A DNA stretch of 64,000 nt. It comes from Streptomyces plumbidurans. Its GTDB lineage: Bacteria > Actinomycetota > Actinomycetes > Streptomycetales > Streptomycetaceae. The stretch lies in assembly GCF_019857225.1 (NCBI RefSeq), contig NZ_JAFJSY010000013.1:62001-126000 (forward strand). Reading direction: 5' to 3'. Shown here one piece after another: positions 54,235-64,000 of the stretch; the first letter of the stretch is position 1; every line of letters starts with the position of its first letter. The notes below the pieces were generated by a model. The model did no database searches. It saw only the letters and a list, made by a program, of their open reading frames with translations, and was not told the DNA's origin. The translations under genes were made by a program, and so were the position numbers.

Positions 54235-55613
54235 TCCAGATGCATCGGCACGGCCGCCTGCGAACCCCAGCCGGACTCACCCGAACGGGAGCACGCCGGG
54301 GCGTACCGTCCGGCGAGTTCGAACGCGGCGAGCACCACGCGCGACTGGTACTCCACCTGGCGCGCGACGGGGATCCAGCGCGCCCCGATGGTGTCGCGGT
54401 AGTCGGCGCACCACTGCTCGATGAAGCGCTCGAGGTCCGGCAGCACATTGGCCGGGTCGCGCCCTGCGGCCGTCACGAGCTGGTGCAGCAGCCCGGCCGT
54501 GCGCAGCGCCAGCCGTCGTCCGGCGATGCGCAGGGCGGCCAGGTGGGCGTTGCTGAGGGGCGGCAGTGGACGCGCCCCGTCCGCGATGTCGGGGTCCCAC
54601 GTGTCGGCCAGTCCGGGGCAGACCAGTAAATAGTCGTCCACCGGGGCGAGCAGATGGGCCACGTCCGGGGTCCCCGCCAGGTGCGGGCGCAGCCGTGCGA
54701 GCAGCGCCTCGAGCAGCCGTGTGTCGCGGCGCAGCGTGTGGCTGACCGTGCGCAGGACGGCTGCCGCGTCGGCGGGCGGTGAGCCGTCCTCCACGGCCGC
54801 CACGCCCCACATGGGCGCCTCGACGACCGCTGTGACGGTGCCGTACCGGTGCGGGTGGAACCAGGTCGACTCGACGGCCGCCTCCGTGATGGCCGCGGCC
54901 AGGTCGCCGATCTGGGGCGGCGGGATGCGGTAGACGGCGGGGCCCAGGCTCGGCCAGTACAGCGTGTCGTAGGGGCCGAGTTCGCGCGGGATGCCGAGGC
55001 GGGCCGCGGTGTGCGCGACGCGGCCCGCGAGGCCCGGCAGGTCGTGGGTGAGCTCGACGAAGCCGCCGCCGACGTCGACGCCGTGCAGCGAGCACTGCAG
55101 GAAGGGCCGCAGTTCGTCCTGGAGCTCCAGCAGGGTGCGGGTCTCGGGCAGGGCGGCGCCCGCGGCGCCGTCGGGCAGCCACTCGGGCTGTTCGAGGAAG
55201 CCGGGCCGGAAGAAGTTCCGGAAGTACCGGCCGAGGGTGTACGGGCCCTGCAGCCAGCCCTCGTTGCGGTGCAGTCCGTCGGGGTCGAGGGAGAGCAGCA
55301 GGTTCCAGGTGGCGTCGGCGCCCTCGGTGAACCGCGGGTCGGCGAGTGCGCGTTCGGCCAGCCGCAGCACGGTGCCGCCGCCGACGGGTTCGTTGGCGTG
55401 CGGTCCGGCGACGACGAGGGCCTGCCGGCTGCCGTGACCGATGGAAAGCAGCCACATCGGATGGCCCGCGCGGGAGGTGCCGACGCGGCGCAGACGAGCG
55501 TCCGCGGGACGGCGGGCGACCATTGCAGCCGCCCGCGCGCCGAGTTCGTCGACGGTCGGGTAGCGGAGGAGGGGCGGCAGGGCACACCTCCACAAGTGGT
55601 GCCGTCGGTTCAC
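54231..55613 (-). CDS. M14 family zinc carboxypeptidase-like protein, copy B
   Basis: The 460-residue paralogue of the 52465 protein has zinc ligands H72 and E75 (GPHANEPVG) and H177 (SLHGVDVG) and the catalytic Glu in AVVEAPMW. It has no signal peptide. GTG 55613 is used; the start is uncertain. The stop overlaps the SSI gene. Substrate unknown; family members remove C-terminal residues or trim peptidoglycan peptides. Confidence 0.82.
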   Translation of the reverse strand: MNRRHHLWRCALPPLLRYPTVDELGARAAAMVARRPADARLRRVGTSRAGHPMWLLSIGHGSRQALVVAGPHANEPVGGGTVLRLAERALADPRFTEGADATWNLLLSLDPDGLHRNEGWLQGPYTLGRYFRNFFRPGFLEQPEWLPDGAAGAALPETRTLLELQDELRPFLQCSLHGVDVGGGFVELTHDLPGLAGRVAHTAARLGIPRELGPYDTLYWPSLGPAVYRIPPPQIGDLAAAITEAAVESTWFHPHRYGTVTAVVEAPMWGVAAVEDGSPPADAAAVLRTVSHTLRRDTRLLEALLARLRPHLAGTPDVAHLLAPVDDYLLVCPGLADTWDPDIADGARPLPPLSNAHLAALRIAGRRLALRTAGLLHQLVTAAGRDPANVLPDLERFIEQWCADYRDTIGARWIPVARQVEYQSRVVLAAFELAGRYAPACSRSGESGWGSQAAVPMHLE

Positions 55614-55743
55614 CTGATGTACATGGCCTACGCACAGTCAGTCACGACTTGGGGGGTACGTCAACACCATGGAGGGGAAACCGATTTGGGCCATCGCAGC
55701 ACGTCAACGCGGTGTCATGCTCAGGCCAAAGCTAAGCCGGTGC

Positions 55744-56295
55744 TCAGTCGACGGCGAGCCGGAACGACATCCGCCCGAAGCCGACCTGATCGCCCTCGCG
55801 CACGACGGCGGCGCCGATGACCCGCCGCCCGTTGACCGTAGTGCCGTTGGTCGAGCCGAGGTCGCGCAGCACCCACACGCCGCCCTGGCGGGTCAGTTCG
55901 GCGTGGGTGCGGGACACCGTTTCATGCGTGAGACGCAGGCCGTTGGCCGGATCGCGTCCAATGCGCAGCGGGTGCCCGTTGCCGGGGTGCGGCAGCAGCA
56001 GCTTGGGCAGGCGCTCGGCCTGCCACGCCCTGCGCAGCCGTACGGTGAAGCCGGACACCGCCTCCACGGTGCCGAACACCACGCGCGAGAGGCGGCTCTC
56101 CTGGGGGAGATCGGCGGTGAGCACGGCGAGTTCGTCCGGGCGGCGGGCGGCGAGCGCCAGCTCCATGCGGTGGATGAACGTGTCGTGCGAGAGCCGTCCC
56201 ATGGCGACGCCGTCGCGCAGCACCTTCAGCGCCTTGTCGCGCTCCGCGTCGGACAGCCGCGCGGGGTACGTGTTGAACTCGAAGGACGACGTCAC
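55744..56295 (-). CDS. DUF1707-FHA domain protein
   Basis: The 183-residue protein has an N-terminal DUF1707-like region (ARLSDAERDKALKVLRDGVAMGRLS) and a C-terminal FHA domain with LRIGRDPANGLRLTHETVSRTHAEL and LGSTNGTTVNG. FHA domains bind phosphothreonine peptides, linking it to Ser/Thr kinase signalling. No kinase gene is near. It is divergent from treZ. Confidence 0.88.
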   Translation of the reverse strand: MTSSFEFNTYPARLSDAERDKALKVLRDGVAMGRLSHDTFIHRMELALAARRPDELAVLTADLPQESRLSRVVFGTVEAVSGFTVRLRRAWQAERLPKLLLPHPGNGHPLRIGRDPANGLRLTHETVSRTHAELTRQGGVWVLRDLGSTNGTTVNGRRVIGAAVVREGDQVGFGRMSFRLAVD

Positions 56296-56470
56296 GTTCG
56301 TGATTGTCGGTCAGCGGGCACCGGGTGTCCAGAAAACGGGAGAACGCCCGCCACGCGCGCGTGCCCCCGGCGACACCAGCCGCAAAACGGGTGAATCAAA
56401 AGCGCATTGATCCCTTTTGAAGCACCATGGACGGGCTACATCACGGTGAACAGACGAAGGGGAACCGTCC

Positions 56471-58216
56471 GTGCAGTTCGAGGTGTGGGCACCACAGGCC
56501 GGCCGTGTGACGCTCCGGTGCGACGGCGCCACGCGCGCGTTGGAGCGCGATCCGCAGCGGGAGGGGTGGTGGCGTGCGGATGCCGAGGCGCACGACGGCT
56601 CGCGGTACGGGTTCGCGCTGGACGACGGTCCCGTGCTGCCCGACCCCCGTTCGCGCCGCCAGCCGGACGGCCCCGACGGGTTGAGCGCGGTCGTCGACCA
56701 CGGGCGGTACGCGTGGCGCACCGAGTGGGCCGGGCGTCCGCTGCCCGGCGCGGTGCTCTACGAGCTCCATGTGGGCACGTACACCCGCGAGGGCACCCTG
56801 GACGCGGCCGCCGAGCGGCTCGGGCATCTCGTCGAACTGGGTGTCACCCACGTCGAGTTGATGCCGCTGTGCCCCTTCCCGGGGCGGCACGGATGGGGCT
56901 ACGAGGGCGTATCGCTGTGGGCGGTGCACGAGCCGTACGGCGGCCCGGAGGCGCTGAAACGGTTCGTCGACCGGGCGCACGAACTCGGCCTGGGCGTCGT
57001 CCTGGACGTGGTGCACAACCACCTCGGCCCCTCGGGCAACCACCTCCCCGCGTTCGGCCCGTACTTCACCGACACCCATCACACGCCCTGGGGCTCCGCC
57101 GTCAACCTGGACGCTCCCGGCTCGGACGAGGTGCGCGCCTATCTGCTCGGCAGCGCACTGGCCTGGCTGCGCGACTACCGCATCGACGGGCTGCGCCTGG
57201 ACGCGGTGCACGCCCTGGCGGACACGCGCGCGTACACGTTCCTGGAGGAGCTGTCGACGGCCGTGGACGCCCTCGGCGCGGAGCTGGGCAGGCCGCTGTT
57301 CCTGATCGCCGAGTCGGACCTGAACGACCCCCGGCTGATCACCGCCCGCGAGGAGGGCGGCCTCGGTCTGCACGCGCAGTGGAACGACGACTTCCACCAC
57401 GCCCTGCACACCGCCCTGACCGGCGAGTCCCAGGGCTATTACGGGGACTTCGCCCGCGCTCCCCTCGCCGCGGTCGCCAGAACGCTCACCGGCGGCTACT
57501 TCCACGACGGCACCTACTCGACCTTCCGCGGCCGGCACCACGGACGCCCTCTCGACCGCACGCGCGTGGGCGCGCACCGGCTCCTCGGCTACAGCCAGAC
57601 GCACGACCAGGTGGGCAACCGGGCGCTCGGCGACCGGCTCGCGGCGACGCTCTCCCCGGGCCTCGTGGCCTGCGCGGCGACGCTGACGCTGACGGCGCCC
57701 TTCACGCCGATGCTGTTCATGGGCGAGGAGTGGGCGGCCGGCACGCCCTGGCAGTTCTTCACCGACCACACCGATCCGGAGCTGGCCGAGGCCGTACGGC
57801 GGGGCAGGCGACGGGAGTTCGCGGCGCACGGCTGGGCGGAGGAGGACGTACCCGATCCGCAGGACCCGGCGACCCGCGACCGGTCCTGCCTGGACTGGAC
57901 GGAGCCGGACCGCGAGCCCCACGCGCGCGTGCTGGACTGGTACCGCGCGCTGATCGCACTGCGCCACGCCCAGGCCGACCTGACCGACCCCGACCTCGCC
58001 GACACCAAGGTGGCCCACGACGAACACCAACGCTGGCTCGCCTTCCGCCGCGGGGACGTCCGGGTCGCCGTGAACCTCTCCAAGGAACCGGCCGCGATTC
58101 CCCTCGGCCCTCGCCACGCGCGCGTACTCGCCGCCTGGGAGCCGGTCGAGGCACCGGGCGCGGACGGGGTGCTGCATCTGCCCGGGGAGTCGTGCGTGGT
58201 GCTGCTGCAGAGCTGA
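56471..58216 (+). CDS. treZ: Malto-oligosyltrehalose trehalohydrolase
   Basis: The 581-residue GH13 enzyme releases trehalose from maltooligosyl-trehalose. It has an N-terminal domain (FEVWAPQAGRVTLR), then LDVVHNHLGPSGNHLPAFGP, GLRLDAVHALAD (nucleophile), LIAESDLNDPR (acid) and YSQTHDQVGNR. GTG 56471 lies behind GAAGGGGAA. It completes the TreY-TreZ route although treY is 7 kb away. Confidence 0.95.
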   Translation: MQFEVWAPQAGRVTLRCDGATRALERDPQREGWWRADAEAHDGSRYGFALDDGPVLPDPRSRRQPDGPDGLSAVVDHGRYAWRTEWAGRPLPGAVLYELHVGTYTREGTLDAAAERLGHLVELGVTHVELMPLCPFPGRHGWGYEGVSLWAVHEPYGGPEALKRFVDRAHELGLGVVLDVVHNHLGPSGNHLPAFGPYFTDTHHTPWGSAVNLDAPGSDEVRAYLLGSALAWLRDYRIDGLRLDAVHALADTRAYTFLEELSTAVDALGAELGRPLFLIAESDLNDPRLITAREEGGLGLHAQWNDDFHHALHTALTGESQGYYGDFARAPLAAVARTLTGGYFHDGTYSTFRGRHHGRPLDRTRVGAHRLLGYSQTHDQVGNRALGDRLAATLSPGLVACAATLTLTAPFTPMLFMGEEWAAGTPWQFFTDHTDPELAEAVRRGRRREFAAHGWAEEDVPDPQDPATRDRSCLDWTEPDREPHARVLDWYRALIALRHAQADLTDPDLADTKVAHDEHQRWLAFRRGDVRVAVNLSKEPAAIPLGPRHARVLAAWEPVEAPGADGVLHLPGESCVVLLQS

Positions 58217-58317
58217 GGGACCCACGGCCGTACGGGACCTCGCCGTACCGGAGCCCGCGGGAGCAGGCTGCGCAGACAGGGGCGGGCGCCTCGCCGTGCC
58301 GGAGTCGGCGAGGTGGC

Positions 58318-59256
58318 TCAGATGTCCGCGTCCCCGCCCCGGAGGTCCGTCACACGCTCCAGGAGGATCGCCTCCCATGCCCGCCGCAGGCGCAGCCTGA
58401 GCAGGGGCAGGGCGTCGGTGTCGCGGGACTGGAGGGCCTCGGCGAGGCGGGCGGCGGCGTCGCAGCGGGCCAGCCAGAGGCCGCGGAGGCAGGGGCGGGC
58501 GCCGTAGCCGGCGAGGGTGGCGGCGCGGACGGCCGCCGGTGAGCCGACGGCCTGGGCCAGTCCTGCGATGTCCTCGGCGGGGTCGCCTACGGCAGCGTCG
58601 GTCCAGTCGAGGACGCCGCGCACCCGGCCGTCGGCGCTGACCACCAGGTGCTCGCCCCTGAGGTCGTGGTGGACGAGGACCGCGGTGCCGGGCTGGGCGG
58701 CGAGCTGGACGGCCGCCGCCCCGGTGAGCTGGTGCAGCCGGGCGGGGTCGAACTCGTCGGCCGCGCCCAGGCGCTCGGCGGCGTGCTGCGCGGCCCGGCG
58801 CAGCGCCTCCAGGGAGCGCGGGGCGACGCGCGGGACGCCGAGCGTCTCGGCCTGCCGGGCGGGCACCTCGCGCAGCCCGCCGAGCAGCCCCGCGAGGTCG
58901 GCCTCGCCGACGGCGGACACGTCGTGGTCCTCGCCCGTACCGCCCGGCACCTTCGTGTCGAGCGTGTACGGCAGCCCGGGCGCCCACTCCCCCTGCGCCA
59001 CGCTGGTCGGCACGGCCACCGGCAGATACGGGCGCAGGACGTCACGCAGGCGCAGCTCGCGGCGCTGCCGCAGGGCCGCCTCGCGGTCCGGGGCCAGGCG
59101 CAGCACATGGCGCCCGCCGACCCACCAGGTGGAGTGCCCGGCGCCCTCGGCGACGGGCCGCACCTCCGGTCCCGCGGCGCCGCCCCCGCCGTCCTTGAGC
59201 AGGGAACTGACCAGCCTGCGGACGGTGTCCGCGGTGGGTGTCGGTGCCTGGGTCAT
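58318..59256 (-). CDS. Phosphotransferase family protein (APH-like)
   Basis: The 312-residue protein has the catalytic loop VLVHHDLRGEHLVV (HxDxxxxH, where the usual Asn is His) and the metal site GVLDWTDAAVGDPAEDIAGL. The ATP lobe lies at about 30-110. Substrate unknown; antibiotic or small-molecule kinase cannot be distinguished. It lies downstream of and on the same strand as the M24 peptidase. Confidence 0.82.
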   Translation of the reverse strand: MTQAPTPTADTVRRLVSSLLKDGGGGAAGPEVRPVAEGAGHSTWWVGGRHVLRLAPDREAALRQRRELRLRDVLRPYLPVAVPTSVAQGEWAPGLPYTLDTKVPGGTGEDHDVSAVGEADLAGLLGGLREVPARQAETLGVPRVAPRSLEALRRAAQHAAERLGAADEFDPARLHQLTGAAAVQLAAQPGTAVLVHHDLRGEHLVVSADGRVRGVLDWTDAAVGDPAEDIAGLAQAVGSPAAVRAATLAGYGARPCLRGLWLARCDAAARLAEALQSRDTDALPLLRLRLRRAWEAILLERVTDLRGGDADI

Positions 59257-59305
59257 GGTCCGCGCCGTTGTCGCTCGGGGGTGTGGTGGGGCTCCTGGTG
59301 GTCGT

Positions 59306-60433
59306 TCAGTCCACTATGACCATCTCGCGGGTCGTGTCGTTCAGCCGGCGCCCGCCGTCCTCGGTGACGGTGACGATGTCCTCGATGCGCACTCCGAAGC
59401 GGCCGGGCAGATAGACGCCGGGTTCCACCGAGAAGCACATGCCGGGCATCAGGGGCTGCCGCTCGCCCTCGATCATGTACGGCGGCTCGTGCGTGGTGAC
59501 GCCGATGCCGTGACCGGTGCGGTGGATGAAGTACTCCCCGTACCCGGCCTCCGCGATCACCGCGCGTGCCGCCCGGTCCACCTCCTGGCAGGCGGCGCCG
59601 GGCCGCACCGCCCGGAAGCCCGCCTCCTGGGCCTCGCGCACCAGGTCGTGCACCCGGCGCTCCTCCTCGGTGGGCTCGCCGACGTGGACGGTGCGGGAGG
59701 TGTCGGAGCCGTAGCCGTCCCGCAGGCCGCCGAAGTCGAGGACGACCATGTCGCCGAACTCGATGACGCGGTCGCCGACCTCGTGGTGCGGATTGGCGCC
59801 GTTCGGCCCGGACGCGACGATGGTGAAGTCGACCTGGGAGTGGCCGAACTGCCGCAGCAGATCGGCGAGATCGGCGCCGACCTCGGACTCCCTGCGGCCC
59901 GCGAAGGGAACCTTGCGGATCTCCTCGAACGCCTGGTCCGCGGCCGCGCCCGCGGCGGCCATCAGCTCCAGCTCCGCCGCGTCCTTGACGGCGCGCAGCA
60001 TCGGCAGGACCTCGGTCAGGGAGTCGTAGGAGGTGCCGGGCAGCGACCGCTGCAGCCCGAGCAGATGCATCGCCCAGGCGTTGTCGCTGATGCCGAAGCG
60101 GCCGGCGCCGGACAGCAGCGCGGCGGTCGCGGCGTAGGGGTCCTTGCCGTCGGTCCAGTCGCGCAGGTTCAGGGCGGGTGCGCCGGGGGCCTGCGCGGCG
60201 TCGGGGGCCTCCAGCGTGGGGACGACCAGGACGGGGGCCCGTCCCTGGGCGAGGACCAGCAGGGTGAGGCGTTCGGTGACCGCGGTGGGCGCGTAGCCGG
60301 TCAGCCACACGAGGTCCGGTCCCGGCGCCACCAGGAGCCCGTCGAGACCGGCGTCGGCGGCGGCCCGCGCGGCGCGGTCCATACGGGACCGGTAGTCGTC
60401 GGCGGTGAAGGGCACGCGCGTGCTGCCGGTCAT
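59306..60433 (-). CDS. M24 family metallopeptidase (Xaa-Pro aminopeptidase-like)
   Basis: The 375-residue enzyme has a creatinase-type N-terminal domain and a pita-bread catalytic domain. Metal ligands are in VVLDFGG, SDTSRTVHVGEP, HRTGHGIGVTTHEPP, FSVEPGVYLPG and GVRIEDIVTVTEDG: a full D-D-H-E-E set. It probably cleaves X-Pro dipeptides. ATG 60433 follows TGGAGG. Confidence 0.92.
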   Translation of the reverse strand: MTGSTRVPFTADDYRSRMDRAARAAADAGLDGLLVAPGPDLVWLTGYAPTAVTERLTLLVLAQGRAPVLVVPTLEAPDAAQAPGAPALNLRDWTDGKDPYAATAALLSGAGRFGISDNAWAMHLLGLQRSLPGTSYDSLTEVLPMLRAVKDAAELELMAAAGAAADQAFEEIRKVPFAGRRESEVGADLADLLRQFGHSQVDFTIVASGPNGANPHHEVGDRVIEFGDMVVLDFGGLRDGYGSDTSRTVHVGEPTEEERRVHDLVREAQEAGFRAVRPGAACQEVDRAARAVIAEAGYGEYFIHRTGHGIGVTTHEPPYMIEGERQPLMPGMCFSVEPGVYLPGRFGVRIEDIVTVTEDGGRRLNDTTREMVIVD

Positions 60434-60592
60434 CCGAGCCTCCAGGGACGGATCAGGGAACCACAAGGGACTACGGGCAGCATCCTGCCCGGACAGCGGG
60501 GGCCGCGCGACCGGTCTGCGGGTCTTTCGCGCACTGCGCCGGACATGTCACCCGCCGCGCCGGGCAGGTCAGGGGCCGCGCCGCGCATCCCG

Positions 60593-61225
60593 TCAGCTCT
60601 CCAGGGCGAGGCGCACGCCGAGGAGCAGCAGCACGCCACCGGAGACCTGCTCCAGGCGCCGGCGCACCCCGGCGCGGGACAGGACGGCCCGCATCCGGCC
60701 CACGAACCACACGTACAGGCCGTAGTAGCCGACCTCGTAGACCGCCCAGAGCGCGGACAGTCCGACCATCGTCGCGAGGTGCGGGGCGCCCTCGGGCACG
60801 AACTGCGGCAGGAAGGACATGGCGAAGATCGCCGCCTTGGGGTTGGCGAGGTTCATCAGCAGCCCGCCGCGGTAGGTCGCCCAGCCGCTCTTCCGCGTGC
60901 CCTCCCACGCCGTGTCCTCGGGCGCGCCCCCGGCGCGGCGTGCCTGCCGCAGTGCCTGGATGCCGAAGCCGACCAGGACGACCGCGCCGACGATCCGCAT
61001 CACGTCGTAGGCCACCTCGGAGGCTGCGAGCAGCGCGGTCAGGCCGAAGGCGGCTACGACGCCCCAGGTGAAGACGCCGGTCTCGTTGCCGAGGACCGTC
61101 AGGAACCCGGAGCGTCTGCTGCGCAGCGACTGCTTGATGATCAGCACGGTGCTGGGGCCGGGCGAGGCCGCGATGAGGGTGCAGGCGCCGAGGAAGGCGA
61201 GGAGGGTGCTCATCATGAGGGCCAT
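60593..61225 (-). CDS. LysE family amino-acid/metabolite exporter
   Basis: The 210-residue protein has six predicted membrane segments and the family motif AASPGPSTVLIIKQSL near the N-terminus, with LLMNLANPKAAIFAMSFLPQFV mid-protein. It probably exports amino acids or small metabolites. No adjacent regulator. Confidence 0.9.
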   Translation of the reverse strand: MALMMSTLLAFLGACTLIAASPGPSTVLIIKQSLRSRRSGFLTVLGNETGVFTWGVVAAFGLTALLAASEVAYDVMRIVGAVVLVGFGIQALRQARRAGGAPEDTAWEGTRKSGWATYRGGLLMNLANPKAAIFAMSFLPQFVPEGAPHLATMVGLSALWAVYEVGYYGLYVWFVGRMRAVLSRAGVRRRLEQVSGGVLLLLGVRLALES

Positions 61226-61360
61226 CGTTGCTCGCGTCGCCCGCTCTGGCCACCGCTTTTCCCGGGCGCCCCACGACGTCTCCCCACTCCCGTCGCCACG
61301 CCCCTCACGACGCCGCTCGCGCTCCCGGCGGGCGTGCCGCGGCGCGTACCCGGCCGGTCC

Positions 61361-61945
61361 TCACATGACGAACCCCGGGACCACCGCCAACTGCTGGTAT
61401 CCGCCACTGTGATGACGAACCGTCACGGTGACGCCGGTGCCGGGGCGGGCGTGCGCGACGGCGCGGGCGAGGTCGGCGGCCGTGTCGACGCGGCTCCCGC
61501 CGAAGGTGAGAAGTACGTCACCGCGGACCAGGCCCGCCGAGTAGCCGGGGCCGGGGACGTGGACGGCGACGATCAGGGCTCCCGCCTTCTGCGCGTCGAC
61601 GGCCTCCAGGCCCAGGGTCGCGGCGGCGGGTGCGGGGGACGCGGGCGGGGCCGGGGTCGCGGTGGGGACGGCGGCGCCGGTGTGCGGCAGCGCGGGTGGC
61701 CGCTGCGGTGCCTGGCGCTGCAGGTCGGCGAGCTTGCTCATACCGATCACGGTGGCGCCCACGGTGCCGATGCCCACCCCGGACAGCACCAGGACCACCG
61801 CGACGAACAGGCCGAACAACAGGGCCCGCAGCCGCCGTGCCCGCCTGCGTGCGGCGTGCGGACGCCGGACGGGAACGCCGGATCGGGTGCCACGGCCGGG
61901 ATCCTGGCCCGGCATCGGCTTGGGACGCAACGCAGTCTGTTCCAT
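61361..61945 (-). CDS. Membrane-anchored PDZ domain protein
   Basis: The 194-residue protein has a basic cytoplasmic N-terminus, one membrane segment (LRALLFGLFVAVVLVLSGVGIG), a Pro/Ala-rich linker and a C-terminal extracellular PDZ domain with HVPGPGYSAGLVRGDVLLTFGG. The protease domain seen in HtrA proteins is absent. ATG 61945 with GGAGG nine bases upstream is preferred over an in-frame start at 62068. Partner unknown. Confidence 0.85.
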   Translation of the reverse strand: MEQTALRPKPMPGQDPGRGTRSGVPVRRPHAARRRARRLRALLFGLFVAVVLVLSGVGIGTVGATVIGMSKLADLQRQAPQRPPALPHTGAAVPTATPAPPASPAPAAATLGLEAVDAQKAGALIVAVHVPGPGYSAGLVRGDVLLTFGGSRVDTAADLARAVAHARPGTGVTVTVRHHSGGYQQLAVVPGFVM

Positions 61946-62122
61946 CGATCGCCTCCGCTGGAGCACTACCCGGCGCTCCGGCGCACGACGAGCCACGAAC
62001 GAGTGAGACTGACCTGCGGTCAGCGGTGGCAGGCGGGGCGGTGAACCCGCGGCCGCCGCCCGCGGCACGGAGCCCGCGACAGGGAGTCGGGCGAGCGGCA
62101 GACCGGCGTCAGGATCGGGCCG

Positions 62123-64000
<1,878 letters not shown>

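Noticed and set aside
49800..58150. Recurrent CACGCGCGTG-like words between 49.8 and 58.1 kb
   Set aside because: Mostly inside coding sequence and explainable by codon choice in GC-rich DNA; no fixed spacing or orientation was evident.
58517..62044. 1175-residue plus-strand ORF at 58517-62044
   Set aside because: Antisense to four recognisable minus-strand genes; no domain or plausible composition.

Overview
The window is high-GC actinobacterial chromosome, almost certainly Streptomyces. The support is the geosmin synthase at the right edge, a subtilisin-inhibitor (SSI) family gene, mycothiol-linked proteins, GlgX/TreY/TreZ trehalose-glycogen genes, strong GC bias at third codon positions, and a genus-wide intergenic repeat. 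From memory, the sulfur operon, erm/mgt pair and geosmin gene occur in the same general region of the S. coelicolor/S. lividans chromosome, so most of the window looks like conserved core into which the 2.7-10.4 kb cluster has been inserted. No database search was possible.

Layout. 1-1829: end of an NmrA-type NAD(P)-binding protein and a convergent YihY/BrkB membrane protein. 1830-2717: relatively AT-rich non-coding DNA. 2718-10359: a compact five-gene biosynthetic cluster. It encodes a Pls/PosA-like membrane synthetase half (carrier domain, six predicted membrane spans, three left-handed beta-helix domains), a separate adenylation-carrier protein, a SyrP-like Fe(II)/2-oxoglutarate hydroxylase, and SbnB and SbnA, which make L-2,3-diaminopropionate (Dap). 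The cluster is predicted to make a Dap-containing oligo- or poly-amide, possibly hydroxylated. The split of the polyamide synthetase into two proteins is the most novel item here. 10828-16100: an AidB-type acyl-CoA dehydrogenase, a GAF regulator, a secreted protein and a GNAT acetyltransferase.

16148-25717: assimilatory sulfur operon. It has a 27-residue cysteine-type leader peptide, then sirA, a small zinc-ribbon protein, cysH-cysC-cysD-cysN, an ssuABC sulfonate transporter and a sirohydrochlorin chelatase. Sulfate is activated to APS, reduced to sulfite and then sulfide, and siroheme synthesis is linked. 25760-31434: mycothiol-linked genes with an upstream direct-repeat array, a ketopantoate reductase family protein, DUF1697 and an MMPL transporter. 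31496-33845: macrolide glycosyltransferase and Erm methyltransferase, with what looks like a ribosome-stalling attenuator in the erm leader. 33910-36928: sugar ABC importer. 37175-42701: phosphotransferase, LysR/DMT pair, YbaK, exonuclease, SAV2148-type HEPN protein.

42803-44979: two adjacent secreted proteins that together resemble a copper amine oxidase split in two. 45180-49783: glgX and treY. 49893-58216: LysR, dihydrolipoyl dehydrogenase, two M14 carboxypeptidase paralogues flanking an SSI-type inhibitor, a DUF1707-FHA protein and treZ. 58318-64000: phosphotransferase, M24 peptidase, LysE transporter, PDZ protein and the 3' part of the geosmin synthase. I saw no tRNA, rRNA, insertion sequence or CRISPR array.
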